Origin: Hybos culiciformis
Lineage: Eukaryota; Arthropoda; Insecta; Diptera; Hybotidae
DNA length: 64,000 bases
Assembly (NCBI GenBank): GCA_964007475.1
Contig: OZ023274.1
Coordinates: forward strand, 75,837,303 to 75,901,302
Reading direction: 5' to 3'
Shown piece after piece: positions 27,773 to 38,934 of the stretch (position 1 is its first letter; each line of letters starts with the position of its first letter). Below the pieces are notes generated by a model. The model was given only the letters and a program-made list of their open reading frames with translations, was not told the origin of the DNA and did no database searches. The position numbers and the translations under genes are program-made.

Positions 27773-28547
27773 ATGCTAGAGATAGAGTCGACGTAATTCA
27801 CGCGCGTATGCGCGCGTAAAAAAAATAAAAAAAACCTGTTTTTTTTACCTGTTATGCTCATCGCCGTTCACATGCGAAAAACAAAAGAGAAAAATGTCAT
27901 CCAATTTTTATTTTAATTATTATTTTTTCTTTAAAATTTTTTTTAAGTAATTTTAGTTTTTAATTATTATCTTTTAGTTTTTAATTATTGTATTTAATAA
28001 AATAAAAAAGTTCATAAATATAATTATATTCAAAAATAAAAATTAAATAATTATTTATTGCAAATTTATTAAAATTTTTTATTTTTTATTAAGTTATAAA
28101 TAAATTAAAAAGCATTATAAAAATATTCTGTTTGTAATATTTTTATAATGCTTTTTAATTTATTTATAACTTAATAAAACATAAAAAATTTTAATAAATT
28201 TGCAATAAATAATTATTTAATTTTTATTTTTGAATATAATTATATTTATGAACTTTTTTATTTTATTAAATAATTATTTGTTTGTAAAATTTTTTTTTTT
28301 TCTAAATACAACAAAATAAACAATACATTTTTTTTTTCTAATAACAACAAAATAAACAACACAATTATAAACAAATGATTTCCACAATGTACGGCGTAAA
28401 ATACTGGGAAAGATAAAATATTTCAACTTTTACGCTCGTAAGCTACGTTTTACGTCGTTGCGTATAGCCGGTCTCATACATTTTCATACAATTTGATTTT
28501 TTACGTGCGTACACGCGCGTGAATTACGTCGACTCTATCTCTAGCAT
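27773..28547. mobile_element. 775-bp foldback transposon with long internal hairpin
   Basis: The ends are perfect inverted repeats of 35 bp (27773-27807 and 28513-28547; left ATGCTAGAGATAGAGTCGAC, continuing into GTAATTCACGCGCGT), extendable to about 51 bp with mismatches. They stand out by GC content and ACGCGCGT words. Inside, 27991-28127 and 28136-28272 form a second, nearly perfect inverted repeat of about 137 bp around an 8-base loop (CTGTTTGT), with one mismatch noticed. There is no transposase frame. A target duplication is ambiguous because the tip contains the palindrome CTAG. Confidence 0.85.
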
Positions 28548-31500
28548 AATGCATAATATTTTTTTTTTGTTATTTATTTAAAAATCGAAAATTACAATAT
28601 TTTAGTGTGGAATAATTATTTTCCTTTGCTATACAAAAATATTATATTCGCATAATAATTATTTGCAAATTAATAAAACTATATTATTGCTTCTGGAGTT
28701 TCACAAACTTTCTTTGTAAAATTGTATTAATAAACTTTTAAAATGTTATAATAACAATGTTAATGAAATCTTCTTGATTTAAAGTAGTACAATATGTTGT
28801 GTATAATAATTGACCCATGATGACAAAGCCAAATCTAATAATGTTTATAAAATGATAATTTATGCTTCTAAAACAAAATAAAAATTAATATTGCCTATGA
28901 TATTATGAAAATTAAGTATATCATGATTGTAATTACCATATAAGAGAGATTATAATGTTGAATTGAAGCTCAATACAAAAGTTCGTCAATTAAAAGTAAA
29001 TCACAATTTGATTCTATTTAATATACTTATATAAAAGAGTAAACTTTATAATTTTAAAAAAAATATAAAATTAAAAAAAAAAATGTATTTAGAATTTAGA
29101 TTAAACCCTTTTTTAATAATATCATTTAAAAAAAAAAAAAAGACTATTATTACATTATTCTTATTTTAATGAAATTTATTATGTATGTAGATCTAATAGA
29201 TAAAACTTTAATATAAATATTTATATTCTGTATTATAATGTTCCTGTACGTATGTAGATAGTATGTTTATTTAAATTTTGCATTCAAAATATAGGAAATA
29301 AAAGTATCTAGTTACTTTGATGATTTTAGAAAATTGAATTTTATAAGATTTTTTTTTTTTTTCATGAAATCATTTGTATGTTTATACAGTTTAAACAGGT
29401 GTATTATGAATTAAAAGAATTTTTCAATGTCAATATCATTATTAGAAAACTATGTATCATGTATAAAAAAAAAAAACAAAAATAAATAAAACCTTGTAAA
29501 TTTAGAAACAAAAAAAAAATTAATAGATTTTTTTATAATAAATTAATTCAATTCGATTTTGAAGGAGGAAAAAATGAGTTATTAAATTAAAGTAAATTTG
29601 TTTTTTTGACAGTTTTTATTTTTATAAACTTACTAATTATTAATGATTATGACACATTTAGTTTAAAAATTACGAAAATTACAGATTATGAAACTATTTT
29701 TAATATTTAACGATAATCACTTGACTTTCAAATGTTTTTTATTTAAAAGTTCATAAAATTTTGTTAAATAAAAATAGAAATAAATTTATTCTATCTTTTG
29801 AAGTCAGTCGAAAATTTCACTAAACTAGAACAATTTATCCTCACTATAAAATACCAAATAAAAGTATGTAAAACAATGTAGGTAAGTATATGGCCCAAAA
29901 AATACATAGATTTTAATTTAAAAATATATTTCATTAAAAACTCAAATTCACTTAACTTTTCAAATATATGCCATTACTAGAAGGAAAATTGATTGTCGTT
30001 GTCGTTACTCTCTGTAGTCCGTAGTAAAAAAACTAAATTTTCTTTAAAATATTTTATATATTATAAATATGTAATTTAAAAATGTTTACGTGTCACATTA
30101 TTATGAATTCGTTTACATAAAAAATGTAAGAATGATTATAAATAATTTTTTAACATTTGGAAGAAATTGTTGATTAATTTATTTAATAAATAATTGATAC
30201 TTGTTACACAAGCTGAAAAAACTGAATATCATTTTCAACTGATGTTCTATAGGATAAATCCAACCAAATTTACATGTAAAATACATTATGTCTACCAAAA
30301 TAAAAAAAAAAAGTTTACAATTTTATTTTATTTAAAAGTTTTATTCCATTTCCAGAAATTTCGTAATATAATTTAATTGCTTAATTTAAATTTTTACCTA
30401 CAATAATAAAATTATTATTAAAATCAATTCAACCTTATCATTTAATAAAAAAAAAAAAAGTTAAAATTTATATATATATTTACATATGTTGTTTGCATAT
30501 AATAATACACTGTACATACTGTGTATATATTTTTTTGTTCAAGCTTATTTGAATATAAACTAGTTTTCTCTAATTTCTTCATGCGCATATTTCAAACAAA
30601 AAAAAAAATTATTTTTATAAGTATTTTATACTGTAAAAAAAAATAAAATAATATAAAAAAAAATAAATAAAAATTATATTAACGTCTAATGAATCAAAAA
30701 TATAATAAAATAAAACGAGAAAAAAATATTTCGATATTAAGAATTATAATGTTATTCTAATCAATTTTATTTGCATTACATATTTGGTTACCTAAAAATT
30801 ATTAATTAGTATTACTTACTATACTACAGTGTACCATACTGTATTATTTACAATACATATTGATTCGAAACAGATTCGGTGAAATAAGATTATGACAATT
30901 TGAAACAAAATATCAATTTATTTTTACGTTAAGTTTCAAAATAAAAAATTAATAAAATTGTATTCTATTTATACATTCCTATATGTTTTATTATATTTTT
31001 CTTAAGTACTTTTAAAAATAAAATTTTTGTTTCGTTCATTCATAAAATTGTTTTTTGAAAAGTTTATCTATTTCAATATCATACTTAAGCAAAAAAGAAA
31101 GAAAAAAATTACCACCAGAATGATCTTAGAAGAATTGTCAAAAAAATGCCATTGTGTTATTGAATGTTCACTGAGTCAATCACGTTTCAATAATATTGAT
31201 ATTAAAAATAAAACATTAACTTTCTACACATAACTTAATTCTACACATAACTTAATTCTACACATAACTTAAGAGCTAGCTAGATGCTCATATGTAAAGT
31301 GTCAAAAGAAAATATTTTTTTGATAAAACTAACTTAACATTTTTAAATTAAATAAAAATTGTATAAGTATACTTTTATACATTTTTGTACATCTAATGCT
31401 AATCGATTTTGAATTTTAACTCTCGCAACGAGGAAGGAATTATTTTTGTTACAACATTTATTTGAAATTGATGACAAACAATTTTATAGATACTATATTT

Positions 31501-31697
31501 ACTTACTTAACTTTATAATTATTATAAATTTTATTAAACAAAAAAAAATAAAAACAAAACCAAAACTTTTCTTTCTTAGCATTTTGTTAATATGTTATTT
31601 TTGATGTGTTCATTATTATAGTATTTTTTTTTTGTTTATAATAATTATATTATTATAGGTATGTACCTATTTTTTATTTTCTAAAAGAGTATAACTA
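28548..31697. other. Non-coding AT-rich stretch
   Basis: No gene is supportable. A 17-bp tandem repeat lies at 31224-31271. Open frames at 30194-30376 and 31027-31233 lack recognisable features, and the second runs into the tandem repeat. Confidence 0.55.
31224..31271. repeat. 17-bp tandem repeat, almost three copies
   Basis: The unit CTACACATAACTTAATT occurs twice in full and once nearly in full with no mismatches. Confidence 0.9.
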
Positions 31698-32029
31698 AAG
31701 CATGATACAGACGAGTTGAATAATTTATTAAATTTAAGTTGATCAACTCAAAATTTACTCATATGCTGTTGCAGTCTTGTTGATAGTGTTTTTCAACAAG
31801 TCATTTAACCTGGTTGAAAATCATCAAATTATTTCGATATTTTGAAGTACTAAGTAGCTACAAGTTGAGTAGTAGTGTGTGATAATGTTGAAAGATTTTC
31901 GGATGATGTTGAAAAGTAAATTTTTCAATATATAGTTTGAGTTTCTACATCTTATTATGTGTAACGAAGCTTTCAACATCATGTTGGATAACCAGTTCAA
32001 TAAACATTCAACTCGTCTAAATCATGCTT
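31698..32029. mobile_element. 332-bp inverted-repeat element (MITE-like)
   Basis: Both ends carry AAGCATGAT, two variable bases, then AGACGAGTTGAAT, in inverted orientation, with matching extending a few bases further. The interior has several GTTGA, TCAAC and TTGAAAA words, including the small palindrome TTGATCAA, as is common in subterminal regions of MITEs. No clear target duplication or coding capacity. Confidence 0.7.
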
Positions 32030-35000
32030 CCAAAAAATAAACAAAAATTTATTAATTTTTTATAATTTATTCTCAAAATTATATTTTTATCACAATGAAA
32101 TTTTCGATGATACAATAAAAATATAAAGTAAATATTAATCTACATAACATCTACACATTCATAGCAGTTAACAAAAAAAAAATTATTCAGACATAATTTA
32201 GTCACAAAAACGAAAAAAAAAAAAAAAACTAAAAAAATTAACAACTTGGAGATTTTAATGTCTGACAAAAAAACTCTTTTTTTTTTGCTGTTATTAAAAA
32301 TTTATCTGAATTGTTCATGAAGTTAGCTACAAACATGAAAAGAATTTAGTAATTTCGTTATTTCGTATAGGTTTATTTAGTATGCTTTTCATAACAAAAA
32401 AAAAAACCTCTCTAGGCAGGCATCTTTGAAAAGTTATATAAACTACTTAACAAAAATATATAAAATAATTTTATTTAAAAAAAAAGTGTTATTATTAACT
32501 TCTTTTTTTTTAGAGATGTGTGAAATAAAAATATAATAATATTTTATTTCGAAAATGCATTTGAATTTTATTTTTAAACCGGTTTAGTTTTATTTAGAAA
32601 AATAATAAAAAAATAAACAACACTAATTTTTATGCGTATTCTTCAAATTTTTGCATTGTTACATCCAATAATATGAAAAAAATTGAAAATGATTTATAAA
32701 AGTATTTATGTATATTTTAGTTTTTACACTTCTATTTTATATAGGGGAAATTGTGGATATCTCTAACAGTTTTACGTAGATTAGACCAATTTAAATAAAA
32801 AAGATTTCAAGTATCTTCTTTATCTTAAAATGACATTTCTAAATGTTATTTTTTCATTTATTGAAAAAATTAAAACTTTCATTTTATCGTTTGAAATAGG
32901 TACCTACCTCCATCAGTTGGTATAATAAGTCAAACAAAACTCATTTTCAGTTTAAAATAAAACAAACACGTCAAAAAATATTTTTTTAATTTTTATTAAA
33001 ATTTTGAATTATAAAATATATATAGCACAAAACAAAAAAATGATTGCGTTACTTAAATGTAAGTAATATAAAATTACTGCTTTTTCATGAAATCCTAATG
33101 AAAGTAAACTTATCTACAAGCATTTTTTAAGGCAGATTCGCCTATCTGGAATCTATCTACACAATATTAGCCAATTATTTGGTAATTAATAGGAACTTTA
33201 TAATAATTATATACTTTAATAATTATACGCTTGCTATAATGCCCGCTTAGACCTTTCAACGATTTTTCTGTTTATCAATTAATTTAAAAAAACTGACTTT
33301 TTGTTGTTACGAAAAATAAAGTTTCCTGGATAATATTTGTTCCACTGTTCATAACGTCAATATTTTTTTAGTAGTTGTATTACCTTAAGAGGTGCTTAGA
33401 AAATTTTCTTCCGATTTTTATTGTCTCCAGTTTCCACAGAAATTACTCTGTTTGTTCTATCATTAAACTTACTTATACTAATGCCGACTTTCCCCTATCT
33501 CTAAGATATTTTTGATTGCTTATTTTCAATTTATTTTCATTAAAACTCTCTAATAATAGTATTTTTAACTGAAAAACTAATTATTTAAAAACAAAACTAT
33601 TTATCGTATTATATTTTAATAATATAAGTATATGGCTGAAGTGATCATTAATTTATCAACAAAGCGATTTTAGATAAGGTACCTAAATAATTTACATCAT
33701 TAATGAAAATAAAATACCGATAGAGAATCGTAAACCAAAATTTAAAAGGCCAAAAAAAAAATTATTTTCTTCACTTAAAGTAAATCTATGAATTGCTGAG
33801 CCATGAATAAGAACTAATTTTTCGTATCGAAACCGAATCGAATATACTGTTTTTCTATATTGAATCTACCTACATTAAAAAAAAAAATTTCATCTACAAA
33901 TATGTTATACTAAAATAATCTACAACAATTTTTTTTTTTTTTTAAGAAAATCATTAAATTACTATAATTGAATTGTTATTATTATAATAAATATAAATAC
34001 CAAATGAAAATTAATTTAATAATGGAAATAACTGCTGTGGTACTGTACGTACAGTGTAACGTGTACATGACCATAAATAAACCTCTCATGATAAACTTTT
34101 ACTATAATGTTCATATTTATAATACTATATAGATACTATATTATGATTTTTTTTTTTAATAAACCTATCTACCTAATATATAGATAGTTAATTTATAAAA
34201 AAAAAAAAAACCAATTCTAATTATATTTTTGATTCTATAAATTCTGCTTAATCAAATGACTCAGTTACATACGTATAACAAAAATAAATTTGTTTTTTTT
34301 TTTATTAGGGAGCGATATATTAATAATTAAAATTTTATTTAGTTTATTTAATTATTATTAATAAAAAAAAAAAAGTTAAGTAAACTTCTCTCATTGACTG
34401 TGACTACAACAAGAATAATACATAATCGTAATAATTGTACACAAATTTTTTGATTTGAACGAACGATTTGAATGACCCATAGAATTATATATAAATTTTT
34501 GTTTTTTTGTTTTTTTTTTTCCTTTTTTTTCTTTCTTTTAATGTTTGCTTATTTTTATAAACAAGTATACAGAATACATACATTTATTTTATTATAGTTA
34601 TATAGATTTATAGAGAGATATAGTTTTAAATTTATTTTTTACACTTAAAAAAGTTGTCTGTCTGACTGTTTGTTCGACATGTCATAATTTTTATATAATT
34701 ATTTTTGTTTCTGATTCAGATTCAAGTAAATAAGTTTTTTGTGCTATATTAAAAAAAAAAAAATTTAGTCTTGAGATTGAAAAATTTTCAAGCTTTTATT
34801 GTATACTGTACTATAAATCTGTTATTATATTTTATTCGTAACTTTATTTTTACACATATAAAATCTAGATTTCTTCATTCTTGCAACCTTTCGGTCAGGC
34901 CGCCTCAAAAATGCGTAAAAATTAAAGCGTTTCCGATATTTATTTGGAAAATCTAAAAATTTGTCACCTTTTTTATACTGAAAAAAAAAAAAATAGATTA

Positions 35001-36520
35001 AGATACATACATATAAGTGTATTATAAACCTAGGCAGATAGATATGTAGATATATTAGATTAGATTAGAGGGTGAGTATTCTGATCGGATTAATCGAAAT
35101 GTTTTTTGTTTTTTTTTTTTCAAAAATTTCGTTGCCAGCAAACGATATTTGAATCTAAATAAAAATTTTCTTTTTGGCGGTTAAAAATTTTTCCCCAGCC
35201 ACAATTCATTTCAATTTCACCCTGCACCTAATTTTTTTTTTTTTTTTTCAAAATTCGCAAAACTTTTTATTTAACATAATTTTTTTTTTTTTTGCCTTTT
35301 AAATAATTCATAAACTATTAGGTATATTTAGTGTGTTAAATTTTTTTTTACTCAGTTTTCTGAAAACATTTATTACTTTTTGGTATACATATCAAAAAAA
35401 AAAAACAAAAAAAAAAAATTAAAAAAAAAGCATAATAATTTATTACTTTTTTTCTTTTTTATTTTATATTATTTTTTTTTTTTTGTTTTTCACGACACAT
35501 GAAAAATCCTCTCTTTTTCTTCTTTCTTTAAAAAAAAAAAATTTTTTTAATTCTCATTTTGTATGTGTCTGGCAATTCAACCGTTCGCTGTTCAATTTTT
35601 TTCTTTTTTTTTTTGTTAATATCAATAAAAAAAAAATTTTTAAATTAATTTCAACATTTATTTATTTTCTAAAAAATTAATTAAAAAAATCATTAATTAA
35701 GATATTTCTTAATTTTATTTAGAAAAATATAAAAAGAATAAGATTGAAATATAAGATTTAAAAAAAAAAGAAAAAAACGGGAATCGTGAATGTTAAGAAG
35801 AAAAAAAAAAAAGTTGTTTGCAAAAAAAAAAATTTTTTTTACTTCGTCGCCATCTTTGAAGACGTGAATGGAAAATGTTTTAAAAGAAAAAAAAAAAAAT
35901 AAAATAAAAATGTTTTAAAAAAAGTAATAAAGAAATATATTTTTTTTTATTTTTTAAATATTAAATTAATTTGAAAAAACAATATTTTCATTCGATTAAA
36001 TAAAAGAAAAATTTGGAAAAAGGTTATTTAAGAATTTATTAAGCGAAAAAAAAAAAAAAATTACACAAAAAAAAAAAATAAAGAAAAACTAAAATTTTAC
36101 AAAAAAAAAAAACCAATAGTGCTGTAAAAAAAATCATTTTTCAGTTTTAACATTTTTTCCATTATTATAATTGTCTGCTGCTGTCAAAATTTAGTGCTAT
36201 CTTTTTTTGGGAATCTTTATTTTTTAAAATTTATTTATTTCTTCTTGAATTTGGTACATGTAAAATGTTAATGTACAGTAGTACAACAAACAAAGCTGTC
36301 AAAAACAAAAAAAAAAAAGAAGGAAAAAACAAAAGCAACTTCTTGCATAGTTGTATGCAGAACTTGCATAATGCGATCGAAGAACATTTTATTATATTTA
36401 AATTTATAATCAAAAACCTTGAACTCACATTTAAAAATTTGGATAAAAAAAAAATTTTTTTTTTAACATTTAATTTTTAATTAAATTGAATTTTTTAGTT
36501 TTTTTTTTTTTTAATTTTAG
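32030..36520. other. AT-rich stretch, possible distant promoter sequence
   Basis: No coding gene is supportable. From about 34,850 onwards there are GC-richer islands (34880-34900, 35090-35230, 35841-35870) between long T and A runs. One contains, on the minus strand at 35841-35856, AAGATGGCGAC, which resembles the YY1/Pho-type promoter motif. Open frames at 34771-34956, 35483-35680 and 36231-36480 look like homopolymer-driven noise. Confidence 0.45.
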
Positions 36521-36724
36521 ATTCAGTAATCGGTGGTGTAGTGTGTGTAATCAATCGTTTATACTTATATAGTGTGTTCCAGTTGTACGCAATACAACAA
36601 CAACTATCTACAACAATAATTAACTATTATTTTAACTTTTAAAATTTTTTATTTTTATTTTTGAATTTTTATTCGTACCTATAATAAAATAGTGATGGAG
36701 CAAAATTCCGGCCAAGCCGTTAAG
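36521..36724 (+). other. Candidate leader or alternative first exon
   Basis: A T-rich tract ending TTTTAG at 36520 resembles a strong 3' splice site; alternatively TCAGT at 36524-36528 could be an initiator for transcription. The following sequence is CAACAACAACT-rich, like an insect 5' leader. It ends with an ATG at 36695 opening the short frame MEQNSGQAVK, which stops at AAG|GT (36725), a weak donor of the AAG|GT kind also used in exons 3, 4 and 11 of the gene downstream. I could not join this frame in phase to tou exon 2, so it may be a leader, a separate small gene, or chance. Confidence 0.3.
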
Positions 36725-38435
36725 GTTCTATACTTAACTTCAATGTAACATCATCGACTATTATTAGTACCTACACATAGCAGAATAATTACATTCTGGG
36801 CCTCTGGGGTCTATTTTTACTTAAGTATAATTCCGAATATCAGTTCTTACTTTAACTATTGGTTTTGTTGATAGCTTTTTGGAAATCACAGTAAATTTTT
36901 TTATATATTATACTTAACTAGGTAGGTACCTAAATATCTTAGCTTACCTATTATATTTTAAGATTGTAGTTTGATTCATGGAAAGAATTATTATGATGTC
37001 AAATTTAAAAATTAATGTTAAGAAGGAAAAAAAAAATGTTAATTATTCAGTACAAATTATCTTATTAGAATTTTTTTCAACTTTCAGTTTTTTTTTGTAG
37101 TTTTATACAGATTAGAGAATATTTCTAGCTTCTGAATAAAGTAAAACAAAAAATTAATCGTCCTTCTAATATCTAGGATCTTATTTTTATCTGGGTTTAA
37201 AAGATGGCTAAGTCTTCTTAATGTATCGTTAAAGCATGTTATGAGATAAGTGATACAATCGCTCACTAATCCGCTAATATTAAATTGAGACTCACTCTAA
37301 AAAATAAATAAGTTAAGAACATGAAAATAAACTATACATATTACAATATATGTAGAGACATAGTATTTTTTACTTATTTGCTGGCGGAATATGAATTTGA
37401 ATTTAAAGTTTTGGATGTGTTGTTAATAACTAGTGTCGGCTTTGTAAGATTACCAAGTGTGCGTATTTTAAGAGATTTTTCTTATTCTCTTGAATAAAAT
37501 TTCTCTTTTGACATGTGCTTTAATTTGTGAATATGGAAAAAAAAAGTTCACGTGCGACTTAATGATATTGTGTTGTATTATTTTAAAATGAAAACGTGAA
37601 TTCATGTTACCTATATTGAAAAGTGTTAAAAATATGATACCATTTATTTTTTCGCTTCAATTTTTTTTAGCGCTATGGTGAATTAAGTAGATAGGTGTAC
37701 CGATATCTTGAATTTTTTCTTTTCTTCAACGAGAGCATTGGACCAAAACAGTAGATAAGTAGGTAGGTATATCCCAAGTTAATAGAACATCATGATTCAT
37801 TTTATCTAGGTACTGTGTAAGTACTTATATTATGTAGGTACCAATTTCATATTTTTGTTAAACCTTTTAAATGAATTTTTATTTGAAAAACATTAAATTA
37901 AATTAAAAAAAATTGAAAAAATCTGAAAATGTTAAAAGTAAAACATTACTAGGTACTTATCATTATCAATATTTTTTGTAATAAAACTCAATCAATGACA
38001 ATGACAATAAACAATCAATGAAAGTGGAAAACATTCATAATATTCATGTCAATAAAATTTTTAACTAACCTACCTATCTTATTTAATTTATTATATATTT
38101 TTTTTTTTTTTGAACAAATTGCCTATATTTGTAATTATAATCAGTCGATTCAATTTGTTTAATCATAAAGGAAGTATAAATAGAGAAACTAGTCCCATAC
38201 AAAAAATTCGAATAAAAAAAGTTAAACAAAATTAGATCAGACCCCCAAGCTTTTATTTTTGTTTAGAATATATCGCTATAACGAGAGAGCTTTATAGCTT
38301 TTAAAATATTTTTTATATAAAGCTTTTAAAAATAAACAAAATATTTCCTTTATTATAATTGTATTTTAATGTTTACTAGTATTTGTTCTCTATTAGATAA
38401 ATGATAAATGTAAATAAAAAAATTATATTTGAAAG
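36725..38435. other. Non-coding AT-rich stretch
   Basis: No gene seen. The open frame at 37084-37266 on the minus strand is short and unrecognised. If 36521-36724 is a leader exon, this would be the start of its intron. Confidence 0.5.
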
Positions 38436-38644
38436 CAGACGGCGACGCGATCATATTTTTGGTCGCTGCGGCAACAAAAAAAACACAAAAATTTTCGTCG
38501 CTGCTTGGTTTTTTTTTTTTTTTTTTAAAACTTCTATGACTGCTAGCGATCGCTTTCACCTAAAAATTTGTCGCTACTGCTAGGTTAAAAAACGTCGCTA
38601 CGTACCTTGCGGTTGCTCAAAATCTATGATCGCGTCGGCGTCTG
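38436..38644. mobile_element. 209-bp hAT-type MITE with 8-bp target duplication
   Basis: The ends are 19-bp inverted repeats with one mismatch: CAGACGGCGACGCGATCAT on the left and the complement of CAGACGCCGACGCGATCAT on the right. Both flanks read TTTGAAAG (38428-38435 and 38645-38652), an 8-bp target duplication. CAG-type ends plus an 8-bp duplication are the hallmark of the hAT superfamily. GTCGCT words recur inside and make it a GC-rich island in an AT-rich setting. It has no transposase. Confidence 0.9.
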
Positions 38645-38683
38645 TTTGAAAGCATTAATAAATTCATTTTATATATTCATTTT

Positions 38684-38934
38684 ATCGTCGGTCTCGTGCA
38701 AAAAGCACGAAACTGTAAGTTTGGCCGTTTTGAACTAATATTGTACAAAAAACATAAAAAAACTAAAATATGAATATGTTCAAAGTCGAAAGTTCTCATA
38801 AATTATCCGCAATGACTATTTCTATTTTCTCGAAAGTACCAAAACGTACTACAAAAAAAGAAAAAAAAATTCAAAACCAATTTTCTCAAAACTATGTTTT
38901 TGCAGTTTCGTGATTTTTGCATGAAACCGACGAT
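38684..38934. mobile_element. 251-bp inverted-repeat element (MITE-like)
   Basis: Terminal inverted repeats of about 32 bp: left ATCGTCGGTCTCGTGCAAAA followed by AGCACGAAACTG; right end the complement with three mismatches. It lies only 39 bp from the hAT-type MITE but has unrelated ends. The interior is A-rich and non-coding. No target duplication could be recognised. Confidence 0.8.

Noticed and set aside
38353..38583. Open frames on both strands across the hAT-type MITE
   Set aside because: They lie within and beside a non-autonomous element with clear ends and an 8-bp duplication. The residues come from GTCGCT repeats and homopolymers.
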